Source: JALYUA01 sp040004225 (GTDB lineage Bacteria > Acidobacteriota > Thermoanaerobaculia > UBA5066 > Gp7-AA6). Taken from it: a stretch of 16,826 nt of DNA. Shown piece by piece: positions 7,121 to 14,469 of the stretch (its first letter is position 1; every line of letters starts with the position of its first letter). The position numbers were made by a program, and so were the translations under genes. The stretch spans positions 1 through 16,826 of the forward strand of contig JBDUBI010000241.1 of NCBI GenBank assembly GCA_040004225.1. Reading direction: 5' to 3'. The notes beneath the pieces were generated by a model. That model was not told where the DNA came from. It saw nothing but the letters and a program-made list of their open reading frames with translations, and made no database searches.

Positions 7121-8116
7121 TCAGGCCGCGGGCGCGTCCGACCAGAACGCCGGTTGCGACAGGACGATGTCCTCGAGAGCCGACAGAAACGTCGGATCGT
7201 TGTTCAACCCGGGGGTCCTCCGGAAATGGGCGATCCCCGCCGCACGGGCCGCATCTCCGAAGAGCTGGTCGACCTCGTACAACGTCTCGACGTGGTCCGT
7301 CACGAAAGCGATCGGGATCACGAGGACCTGAGAGGTTCCCGCCCGCCCGAGCTCGCCCAGCACGTCCAGTGTCTGAGGTCCCAGCCACTCCACGGGACCC
7401 AGTTTGGACTGATACGCAAGGGAGCGCGGAGACGAGCCGCCGAGGCGCTCCGCAATCGCCGCCACGGAGGCTTCCACCTCCCTCTGATACGGATCGCCTT
7501 CGCGCGTCACGAGCTTCTTCGGGATCGAGTGCGCCGAAAACAACAGGTGGACGGCCTCGGGGCGAGGGTCCGGAAACTGAGCCACCTCTCTCGCGATCGC
7601 GTCGGCGTGGGCCTTCACGAACAGGGGGTGGGTCGGCCACGAGCACATCTCGACGAGCGTTGCGCCCGGCGCGTGCCGGCGGACGGCCTCGCGCGAGCGC
7701 TCGAGGGCGCCCTTCGTCGTGGTCATCGAGTACTGCGGGTAGAGAGGGACGGCGAGGAAGCGGTCGACCCCCGAGCGCGCGAGCTCGCGGACCACGTCCT
7801 CCACGAGCGGAGCGGAACAGGTCATGGCGGTCCTGACGGGGACGGCGCGGCCTCCAGCCGCGAGCCGCCGTTCGACACCCGCGGCCTGCTGGTCAGTCAG
7901 GCGCCGGATCGGCGATCCGCCGCCGATCGCGCGGTAGAGCTCGCGCGAAGCCTTCTGGCGCGCCAGCGCGATCGTTGCGGCGATGGCTTTCCGAAGGAGC
8001 GCCGGCTTGACCCGGATCACGTCGGGATCCGAGAACAGCCGATACAGAAATCCGGGCACATCGTCCAGCGTCTCCGGACCGCCGAGCTGCAGAAAGAGGA
8101 TAGCCCGCGACGTCAT
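7121..8116 (-). CDS. hemH: Ferrochelatase
   Basis: A 331-residue ferrochelatase that inserts Fe(II) into protoporphyrin IX, the last step of haem b synthesis. The length is that of a normal bacterial enzyme without the C-terminal [2Fe-2S] extension found in some homologues. FLQLGGPETLDDVPGFLYRLF (8-28) is the family N-terminus. H196 in LLFSAHSIPKK is the conserved metal-site histidine. YQSKLGPVEWLGP (235-247) and HVETLYEVD (275-283, with acidic E277) complete the signature. The frame is open upstream to 8326, but only as an overlap with hemN. ATG 8116 gives the expected N-terminus, 28 bases after the hemN stop. The product is soluble or peripheral on the membrane and works between HemY and the cytochrome assembly machinery. 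Confidence 0.96.
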   Translation of the reverse strand: MTSRAILFLQLGGPETLDDVPGFLYRLFSDPDVIRVKPALLRKAIAATIALARQKASRELYRAIGGGSPIRRLTDQQAAGVERRLAAGGRAVPVRTAMTCSAPLVEDVVRELARSGVDRFLAVPLYPQYSMTTTKGALERSREAVRRHAPGATLVEMCSWPTHPLFVKAHADAIAREVAQFPDPRPEAVHLLFSAHSIPKKLVTREGDPYQREVEASVAAIAERLGGSSPRSLAYQSKLGPVEWLGPQTLDVLGELGRAGTSQVLVIPIAFVTDHVETLYEVDQLFGDAARAAGIAHFRRTPGLNNDPTFLSALEDIVLSQPAFWSDAPAA

Positions 8117-8144
8117 GGGGTTGCCGGCCGCGAGAGCCGCGCCC

Positions 8145-9533
8145 TCACAGAGTCCTCGAGAACACGGGCCGGTCCGCGGGGACCGACAGATACGCGTCGA
8201 AAGGCATCGCGAGATTGCGAAGGAAGATCCGTCCCACGGGCGTCGCCCGGATCTCCGGCCCGAGGAGCTCGACCAGGCCGTCCTCCGCCAGCGGGCGGAG
8301 CCTGTCGAGAGCGTCGGCGAAAACATCGTCGAACCGGATGCCGAACTCTCGTTCGACGTCCGCCTTCACGATGACGCCATGGCAGAGGAGGCGCGCGATG
8401 ACGCTCTTCCTCAGCCGATCGTCCACCGAGAGGCGGAAGCCGCGGAACGTCGCGGCGCCGTCGCGTTCGACGGCCGCGCGATAGGGCGCGAGGTCGCGTG
8501 CGTTCTGAACATACCCGTCGCCCACTTCGCCGATCGCGCTCATCCCCATGCCGATGAGATCCGTTCCGGCCTTGGTCGTGTACCCCTGGAAGTTGCGATG
8601 CAGGGTGCGGCTGCGCCGAGCGCGGGCGAGCTCGTCGTCCGGCCGGGCAAAATGGTCCATGCCGATGTACTCGAACCCCGCCTCCTGGAACCGCTCGAGA
8701 GCGGTCTGAAAGATGCCGAACTTTTCCGACTCGCTCGGGAGGTGGGGCTCCAGGATCCTCTGGTGCTTCTTCATCCATGGGACGTTCGCGTACGAGTAGA
8801 CCGCCAGGCGGTCGGGGCCGATCTGGAGGACCCGGTCGATCGTCTCGCCGAAAGTCCCGGGCGTCTGGTACGGAAGCCCGTAGATGAGGTCCAGGTTGAT
8901 GCTGGAGAAGCCGAGCCGGCGGGCCTCGTCGACCAGCGCACGCGTGTCCTCGAACGGCTGGATCCGGTTGATCGCGGCCTGGACGCGCGGATCGAAGTCC
9001 TGGACTCCCATCGAAAGCCGGTTGAAACCCGAGCGCGCCAGCGCCCGGAGATGCTCCGTCGTCGTGACGCGCGGGTCGACCTCGACGCCGAGCTCGGCGT
9101 CGGGAGAGAAGACGAAGCTTCCACGGAGCCGGGCCAGGAGAGCCTCGAGCTTCTCGGGGGCGAAATAGGTCGGCGTGCCGCCGCCCAGATGAAGCTGCAC
9201 GACGCGGCGATCCCGCCCCGCCCGCGCCGCCACCCAGTCGATCTCGCGGGCGAGTGTTGAAAGATACGGGTCTTCCAGCCGGTGCTCCGTCCCCGTGATG
9301 ACGACCGTGCAGCCGCAGAAGTAGCAGAGCTTTTCGCAGAAAGGCAGGTGGAAGTAGAGCGAGAGCGGCCGCGGCTCGGGCTCGCCCGCGCTTTCCACCA
9401 GCAGTTGCTCATAGTCGCGCGGGCCAAGGCCCTCCTTCCAGACGGGAGCGGTCGGGTACGACGTGTACCGGGGGCCCTGGACGTTGTAGCGCCGGAGAAG
9501 ATCGACCGACGGGCGGCCGATGCCCTCTGTCAC
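8145..9533 (-). CDS. hemN: Oxygen-independent coproporphyrinogen III oxidase (radical SAM)
   Basis: A 462-residue radical SAM enzyme that decarboxylates coproporphyrinogen III to protoporphyrinogen IX without oxygen. The cluster cysteines are C66-x3-C70-x2-C73, and C75 gives the CxxxCxxCxC pattern of true HemN. LHLGGGTPTY (114-123) is the SAM-binding glycine motif. The N-terminal RYTSYPTAP (22-30) and the LHRNFQGYTT segment in the C-terminal half separate HemN from the haem chaperone HemW, which lacks them. The start is GTG 9533, overlapping the hemE stop as GTGA, so translation is probably coupled. The reaction directly follows that of HemE, encoded upstream in the same transcript. Confidence 0.96.
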   Translation of the reverse strand: MTEGIGRPSVDLLRRYNVQGPRYTSYPTAPVWKEGLGPRDYEQLLVESAGEPEPRPLSLYFHLPFCEKLCYFCGCTVVITGTEHRLEDPYLSTLAREIDWVAARAGRDRRVVQLHLGGGTPTYFAPEKLEALLARLRGSFVFSPDAELGVEVDPRVTTTEHLRALARSGFNRLSMGVQDFDPRVQAAINRIQPFEDTRALVDEARRLGFSSINLDLIYGLPYQTPGTFGETIDRVLQIGPDRLAVYSYANVPWMKKHQRILEPHLPSESEKFGIFQTALERFQEAGFEYIGMDHFARPDDELARARRSRTLHRNFQGYTTKAGTDLIGMGMSAIGEVGDGYVQNARDLAPYRAAVERDGAATFRGFRLSVDDRLRKSVIARLLCHGVIVKADVEREFGIRFDDVFADALDRLRPLAEDGLVELLGPEIRATPVGRIFLRNLAMPFDAYLSVPADRPVFSRTL

Positions 9534-10588
9534 CCGCGCACCTCCGCGGAAATCTCAATCGGCTCCCGGGCGGCGGAGAAGAACGCCTCGACGCAGTCGA
9601 TCCGGGAGGGCGGCAGCACGCCGTGGCCGAGGTTCACGATGTGCGCGCGCCCTCCCGTGGCGCGCACCATGTCCCGGGTCCGACGCCCGACTTCCGCCGG
9701 CTCGCCGAGGAGGATCCCGGGATCGAGATTCCCCTGCAGGGCGAGAGCGGGCACCCGGCGGCGCGCCTCGGAAAGCGGCACACGCCAGTCGATCGAGAGG
9801 ACGTCCGCGCCCGATATCGCCATGTCTTCGAGCAGGTGTCCGCAGCCGTTCACGTACAGCAGGACGGGAGCCCCCCGCCGGTCGATGCGGGAGATCGCCC
9901 GCGCGACGGCGGGAAGCGCCCACGCGCGGTAGTCCTCGGCGGTCAGCTCCCCGGCCCAGGTGTCGAAGAGCTGAACCGCCTGCGCGCCCGACGCGATCTG
10001 GAAGGACAGCACGTCGCCCACGACGTCCGCGAGAAGATCGAGGAGCCGGCCGAGGGTCTCGCGGTCCCGCCCCATCATTTCCTTGATCCCCGAGAACGAC
10101 TTCGAGCCGCCGCCCTCGATCAGATACGAGGCGAGCGTCCAGGGGGCGCCGCAGAAGCCGAGCACCGCGGCGTTGTCGCCCACACTCGCGCGCAGCGACG
10201 ACAGGATTTTCCCGGTAAAGCCGATCGACTCCGCGGGATCGAATCGGTGAAGCCGGCGCACGTCCGAGCTCGACCGCACCGGCTCGGGCAGATGCGGCCC
10301 GCCTTCCGTGAACTCGACCTTCGCGCCCATCGCCGCGACGGGCACGAGGATGTCGGAGAAAAAAATCACCCCGTCTGGATCGAACCGGCGAAAGGGCTGG
10401 AGCGAGACCTCCGCGGCGAGGTCCGCGTTCCGGCAGAGGTCCCAGAAGGACACGGTGCGCCGCACCTCGCGGTACTCGGGCAGGTACCGGCCCGCCTGCC
10501 GCATCATCCAGACCGGCGGCCGGTCGACAGGACGGGCGAAGCAGGCATCTAAGAGCCGCCGCCCGGACGGCGGTGTGGGTGCAGTCAT
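9530..10588 (-). CDS. hemE: Uroporphyrinogen decarboxylase
   Basis: A 352-residue cytoplasmic enzyme converting uroporphyrinogen III to coproporphyrinogen III by four decarboxylations. R30 and its following QAGRYLPEY form the family signature. D79 in FFSDIL is the catalytic aspartate. Y155 in SYLIEGGG and H322 in VNLGHGV are the other conserved active-site residues. Length is normal. An in-frame TTG at 10591 directly precedes the ATG at 10588; I chose the ATG. It is probably the first gene of the hemE-hemN-hemH-hemY-ABC run, lying 52 bases after acnA, with its own -10-like box and a palindrome in that gap. Residue 13 is a TTA leucine codon. Confidence 0.96.
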   Translation of the reverse strand: MTAPTPPSGRRLLDACFARPVDRPPVWMMRQAGRYLPEYREVRRTVSFWDLCRNADLAAEVSLQPFRRFDPDGVIFFSDILVPVAAMGAKVEFTEGGPHLPEPVRSSSDVRRLHRFDPAESIGFTGKILSSLRASVGDNAAVLGFCGAPWTLASYLIEGGGSKSFSGIKEMMGRDRETLGRLLDLLADVVGDVLSFQIASGAQAVQLFDTWAGELTAEDYRAWALPAVARAISRIDRRGAPVLLYVNGCGHLLEDMAISGADVLSIDWRVPLSEARRRVPALALQGNLDPGILLGEPAEVGRRTRDMVRATGGRAHIVNLGHGVLPPSRIDCVEAFFSAAREPIEISAEVRG

Positions 10589-10597
10589 CAAACGGGC

Positions 10598-10607
10598 AAA
10601 TTCTACC
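10598..10607 (-). promoter_or_regulatory. Possible -10 element for hemE (GGTAGAAT)
   Basis: On the minus strand GGTAGAAT has its TAGAAT hexamer at 10605-10600, 11 bases before ATG 10588. A transcript from it would have a leader of only a few bases. No -35 hexamer is visible at 17 bases; that region is occupied by the palindrome 10611-10631. Confidence 0.45.
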
Positions 10608-10610
10608 GCC

Positions 10611-10631
10611 TCGGTCCGCCATCGGGACCGA
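10611..10631. promoter_or_regulatory. Perfect 7-bp palindrome upstream of hemE
   Basis: TCGGTCC (10611-10617) and GGACCGA (10625-10631) are perfect inverted copies around a 7-base spacer. The palindrome lies between the acnA stop (10641) and the hemE -10-like box, where a -35 element would be. It could be a regulator's operator, or an acnA 3' hairpin. No T-run follows, so it is a poor intrinsic terminator. Confidence 0.45.
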
Positions 10632-10640
10632 TGTCCACGG

Positions 10641-13532
10641 TCAGACGGCCGGCGCCTCCGTGGCGAGGAGGTGCCGCAGCACGTAGGGCAGGATGCCCCC
10701 GTGCCGGTAGTAATCCGCCTCGATCGGGGTGTCGATACGCACCAGCAGGGAGATTCGTTTCTCCGACTTGTCGGCCGATCGGACGGTGAGCTCTACGGAC
10801 TGGCGCGGGTGGATCCCGTCTTCGAGTCCCACGATGTCGTAGGTCTCCGTTCCGGTGATGCCCAGGCTCTCGGCGTTGGCGCCCTGCGGAAACTGGCAGG
10901 GGAGGATGCCCATGAAGACGAGATTCGAGCGGTGAATCCTTTCGAAGCTTTGAGCGACGACCGCCCGGACGCCGAGGAGCCGCGTGCCCTTGGCGGCCCA
11001 GTCCCGGGAGCTTCCCGAGCCGTATTCCTGCCCAGCGAAGACGACGAGAGGAATGTGCCCGGCCTGGTAGCGGATGGCCGCTTCGTAAATCGAGATCTGC
11101 TCCCCGTGCGGCTGGTAGACCGTCACGCCGCCCTCGACGCCGGCCACCATCCGGTTCTTGATGCGGACGTTGGCGAACGTTCCCCGCGTCATCACGCGGT
11201 CGTTCCCGCGGCGGGATCCGTAACTGTTGAAGTCCTCGGGGGCGACGTGTTTCTCCTGAAGGTAGAGACCCGCGGGTGAGGTCTTCTTGATCGCGCCGGC
11301 CGGGCTGATGTGATCGGTCGTGACCGAGTCGCCAAAAATCGCGAGGGCGCGCGCGTTGCGAATGTCGCAGACGCCTTCGGGAACCATGCTGAAGCGGTCG
11401 AAGAAGGGCGGCTCCTGGATGTAGGTCGAATGCGGGTCCCAGCGGTAGGTCTTGCCGGTGCCACCCGGGATCTCGTTCCAGAGCGGGTTGGCTTCGATGA
11501 AGTTCGAGTAGAGGCGCCGGTAGGTGGCGGGATCGACCGATCTCTCGATGGCCTGGCGGACTTCGTCCAGGCTCGGCCAGATGTCGCGCAGATAGACGTC
11601 GCGTCCGTCGCGATCCCGCCCGAGCGGCTCCTCGGCCATGTCGATGTCGACACGGCCCGCGAGGGCGAACGCAACCACGAGCGGCGGGCTCATCAGGAAA
11701 TTCGCCTTGATGTTCTGCTGGACGCGCGCCTCGAAGTTGCGGTTCCCCGAGAGCACGCTGGCGGCGATCAGGTCGTGCGAAGTCACCGATTCCTCGATCG
11801 CGGGGTCGAGCGGGCCCGAGTTGCCGATGCACGTCGTGCATCCGTAGCCCACGAGGTTGAATCCCAGGCGGTCGAGCGGCTCCTGGAGGCCCGTGCGCGC
11901 CAGATACTCCGTGACGACGCGCGAGCCCGGCGCGAGAGACGCCTTGACCTTCGGCGAGACCGTCAGGCCCCGCTCGACAGCCTTCTGCGCCAGCAGGCCC
12001 GCGGCGAGCATCACGCTCGGATTCGACGTGTTCGTGCAGGAGGTGATCGCCGCGATCAGGACGTCGCCGTGCCCGAGGGTGACGATCGCGGGCGAAAGGT
12101 GCTCTTCCGGCACGTCCTCGACGCGGTCCGGAGTCGGGCGGTTGTTGACCATCTCCCCCTCGGTCCAGGGGTTGGTATCGGTCCGCGCGGCCTTGTCTTC
12201 GAGCGGAGCGGCCGTCTGATGGTCCTGGCGCCCGCCCCCGGCCATCGGCGCGTCCGGCGTCGAGCCCTCGAAGCCGATCTGCACGCGGTACCTTTCGGAG
12301 AACTGTTCCGGCCGCTTGCCGTAACCGTTTTCCGTGACGGGCGCGCCGAAGAGCTCGCGAAAGCGGCGCTTCAAATCCGGGAGGTCGATGCGGTCCTGCG
12401 GCCGCTTCGGGCCCGAGACGCTGGGCCGCACGGCCGCGAGGTCGATCTCCAGAATCGACGTGTAATCGCATTGCCCGTCCGCCGGCATGCCGAAGAGCCC
12501 CTGCGCCTGGAAATACGCGCGGAATGCCGCCACGTGCTCTTCCGACCGGCCGGTCGCAAGAAGGTACCGGCACGACTCCTCGTCAACGGGGAAGTAGCCC
12601 ATCGTCGCCCCGTACTCCGGGGCCATGTTCGCGATCGTCGCGCGGTCCGGCAGAGGGAGAGACGCTGCCCCTTCGCCGTGGAACTCGACGAATTTTCCGA
12701 CGACTCTGGCCGCGCGGAGCATCTGCGTGCAATGGAGGGCGAGGTCCGTCGCCGTGACGCCTTCGGAGAGCCGACCGGTCATGTGGACGCCGACGACGTC
12801 GGGCGCGAGGAAATACAAGGGTTGTCCGAGCATCCCCGCCTCGGCCTCTATACCGCCGACGCCCCAGCCGACGATCCCGAGACCGTTGATCATCGTGGTG
12901 TGCGAATCGGTGCCGACCACCGTGTCCGGAAACCAGACCCCGTCGCGCTCGAGCACGCCGCGCGCGAGGTACTCGAGGTTCACCTGATGGCAGATGCCGA
13001 TGCCCGGCGGGACGACGTCGAACCCGTGGAATGCCTGCATGCCCCACTTCAGGAACTCGTAGCGGGCCCGGTTGCGCCGGAACTCCATGTCCATGTTCCT
13101 CTGGAGCGCGTCGGGGACCGACCACACGTCGACCTGCACGGAATGGTCGATCACGAGCGCGACCGGAACGAGCGGCTCGATCACCGAAGGGTCTCTTCCG
13201 AGACGCTCGACGGCGGAGCGCATGGCCGCGAGATCGACCAGCAGGGGAACGCCGGTGAAGTCCTGCAGCAGGATCCGCGCGACGACAAAGGGCACCTCGG
13301 CGATGCGTTCGCCCCGGGGCTGCCAGCCCGCGAGCGCCCGCACGTCCTCCTCGCGGATGCGCCTCCCGTCCACGGAACGAAGGACGGATTCGAGAACGAC
13401 CCTCAGGCTGACGGGCAGCCGTGAGATGGCGCCGACGCCAGCCTTCTCGAGCGCGGGGAGCGAATAGAACGTCCCGCTTTTCCCCGGCCCCGGAGAAAAC
13501 TCCTGTCTGGCTCCGAAAGGGTCGATCGTCAT
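10641..13532 (-). CDS. acnA: Aconitate hydratase A
   Basis: A 963-residue aconitase of the AcnA/IRP1 type, interconverting citrate and isocitrate in the TCA cycle. The [4Fe-4S] ligands are C499 (SCTNTSNP) and C565/C568 (GCTTCIGNSGP). VVGTDSHTTMINGLG (205-219) is an active-site segment. The C-terminal swivel domain holds FGDSVTTDHISPAG, YGSRRGN and EYGSGSSRDWAAKG, which carry substrate-binding residues. It is about 70 residues longer than E. coli AcnA. The cysteines are shifted by about 64, and the surplus lies at about 400-480, a Gly/Pro/charged stretch. The ATG at 13532 is preceded by AGGAGG, but 17 bases away, which is unusually far. Promoter elements sit further upstream. There is no visible link to haem synthesis except position. 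No TTA codons are seen. Confidence 0.97.
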   Translation of the reverse strand: MTIDPFGARQEFSPGPGKSGTFYSLPALEKAGVGAISRLPVSLRVVLESVLRSVDGRRIREEDVRALAGWQPRGERIAEVPFVVARILLQDFTGVPLLVDLAAMRSAVERLGRDPSVIEPLVPVALVIDHSVQVDVWSVPDALQRNMDMEFRRNRARYEFLKWGMQAFHGFDVVPPGIGICHQVNLEYLARGVLERDGVWFPDTVVGTDSHTTMINGLGIVGWGVGGIEAEAGMLGQPLYFLAPDVVGVHMTGRLSEGVTATDLALHCTQMLRAARVVGKFVEFHGEGAASLPLPDRATIANMAPEYGATMGYFPVDEESCRYLLATGRSEEHVAAFRAYFQAQGLFGMPADGQCDYTSILEIDLAAVRPSVSGPKRPQDRIDLPDLKRRFRELFGAPVTENGYGKRPEQFSERYRVQIGFEGSTPDAPMAGGGRQDHQTAAPLEDKAARTDTNPWTEGEMVNNRPTPDRVEDVPEEHLSPAIVTLGHGDVLIAAITSCTNTSNPSVMLAAGLLAQKAVERGLTVSPKVKASLAPGSRVVTEYLARTGLQEPLDRLGFNLVGYGCTTCIGNSGPLDPAIEESVTSHDLIAASVLSGNRNFEARVQQNIKANFLMSPPLVVAFALAGRVDIDMAEEPLGRDRDGRDVYLRDIWPSLDEVRQAIERSVDPATYRRLYSNFIEANPLWNEIPGGTGKTYRWDPHSTYIQEPPFFDRFSMVPEGVCDIRNARALAIFGDSVTTDHISPAGAIKKTSPAGLYLQEKHVAPEDFNSYGSRRGNDRVMTRGTFANVRIKNRMVAGVEGGVTVYQPHGEQISIYEAAIRYQAGHIPLVVFAGQEYGSGSSRDWAAKGTRLLGVRAVVAQSFERIHRSNLVFMGILPCQFPQGANAESLGITGTETYDIVGLEDGIHPRQSVELTVRSADKSEKRISLLVRIDTPIEADYYRHGGILPYVLRHLLATEAPAV

Positions 13533-13579
13533 CGGGTGGGGAAGAGATTCCTCCTCGAGGCGGTTTCAGCCGGAAGCGC

Positions 13580-13608
13580 AGTCTATGAAGCCATCCGGGG
13601 GAGGTCAA
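13580..13608 (-). promoter_or_regulatory. sigma70-type promoter for acnA
   Basis: On the minus strand TTGACC (13608-13603) and TAGACT (13585-13580) are separated by exactly 17 bases, close to the consensus. The -10 lies 47 bases before ATG 13532. This is the best promoter in the window. It sits in the divergent gap between acnA and the YceI gene. Confidence 0.75.
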
Positions 13609-13717
13609 GGGAAAGCCTTATCCCCCCCGAATCCGGGCGGCCGTCAACGACATAATTCGTCTCATTCCGAAAACCCGTTTTGAGGACGCGCGCCCCTGGC
13701 GGCGCAAAACCGAAAGC

Positions 13718-13723
13718 AAGGAG
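13718..13723 (+). promoter_or_regulatory. Ribosome binding site for the YceI-family gene
   Basis: AAGGAG lies 8 bases before ATG 13732 and fixes the start. No convincing plus-strand promoter was found in 13609-13717; CATAAT at 13651-13656 lacks a matching -35. Confidence 0.75.
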
Positions 13724-13731
13724 AACGCACC

Positions 13732-14364
13732 ATGAAGAGGATCGCTTTTCTGGCCGCCGCGGCCGTGCTCACCGCTTCGGCGGCCTTCGCCGCCCCCGAG
13801 ACGTTTCAGTTCGACAAGTCGCACAGCCTGGTCGGATTTCGGATCCGGCACTTCGTGTCCAAGGTCGAGGGGCGCTTTCGCGACTTCGAAGGGGCGGCGG
13901 TGCTCGACCGGCAGAACCCCGCCACCTCTCACGTCGAGCTGACCATCCAGGCCGCGTCGATCGACACCGCCTCGGAGAACCGCGACCGGGACCTGAAGTC
14001 TCCCAATTTCTTCGACGTCGAGAAGTATCCGACGATCACGTTCAAGAGCACGAAGGTCACGCCGAAGGGCAAGGACTCCTTCGACGTCACGGGTGAGTTC
14101 ACCATGCACGGCGTGACGAAGACGATCACCATCCCCGTCCGGCACGGCGGGTTCATGAAGGCCGGCAAGGTCGAGAAGGCGGGTTTCGAGGTCGTCTCGT
14201 TCTCGATCGACCGCAAGGATTACGGCATCACCTGGAACCGGGCGGTCGAGACCGGCGGAGTCATGCTCGGAGACGACGTCGAGATCAATATCCAGGTGGA
14301 GGCGAACAAGCCCCTGGAGGACGCGAAGCCGGCAACTCCCGCCCCGGCGAAATCGGGGCGCTGA
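13732..14364 (+). CDS. YceI-family periplasmic protein
   Basis: A 210-residue secreted protein. Residues 1-20 are a typical Sec signal peptide (MKRIAF, an Ala-rich core, then AFA before the likely cleavage). The YceI lipocalin-like beta-barrel covers about 22-190. Diagnostic segments are FDKSHSLVGFRIRHF (27-41), ASIDTASENRDRDLKSPNFF, and KDYGITWNRAVETGGVMLGDDV near the end. YceI proteins bind polyprenyl or isoprenoid-type ligands; their physiological role is poorly defined. The last 20 or so residues are an Ala/Pro/Lys tail. It has its own strong ribosome site and stands alone: 105 bases with another putative promoter box separate it from the CcsA-like gene. No clear terminator follows. Confidence 0.93.
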   Translation: MKRIAFLAAAAVLTASAAFAAPETFQFDKSHSLVGFRIRHFVSKVEGRFRDFEGAAVLDRQNPATSHVELTIQAASIDTASENRDRDLKSPNFFDVEKYPTITFKSTKVTPKGKDSFDVTGEFTMHGVTKTITIPVRHGGFMKAGKVEKAGFEVVSFSIDRKDYGITWNRAVETGGVMLGDDVEINIQVEANKPLEDAKPATPAPAKSGR

Positions 14365-14451
14365 TCCCCGGCCGGAACCGTCGGCAGGCCGGCCTCCCTT
14401 CGCAGGGGTGCCGGCGGCGGACGGCGGGATCCGCCCGGCCGGGCTCCATCC

Positions 14452-14459
14452 GGTAGACT
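14452..14459 (+). promoter_or_regulatory. Possible -10 element for the CcsA/HemX-like gene (GGTAGACT)
   Basis: GGTAGACT ends 10 bases before ATG 14470, nearly the same box and spacing as at hemE. TAGACT is also the acnA -10. No -35 hexamer is seen, and no Shine-Dalgarno sequence lies between the box and the ATG, so a very short leader is likely. Confidence 0.45.
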
Positions 14460-14469
14460 CGGCCCGCCG

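Noticed and set aside
11310..13424. 704-codon plus-strand open frame opposite acnA
   Set aside because: It is an antisense shadow typical of GC-rich coding DNA, rich in Arg, Asp and His, without recognisable domains. acnA is certain.
13642..13656. CATAAT box and GTCAAC as a yceI promoter
   Set aside because: The two boxes are not at promoter spacing on either strand, and no partner hexamers were found.
14354..14370. CGGGG/CCCCG hairpin at the yceI stop as a terminator
   Set aside because: Only 5 pairs, overlapping the stop codon, with no T-run; weak in such GC-rich sequence.
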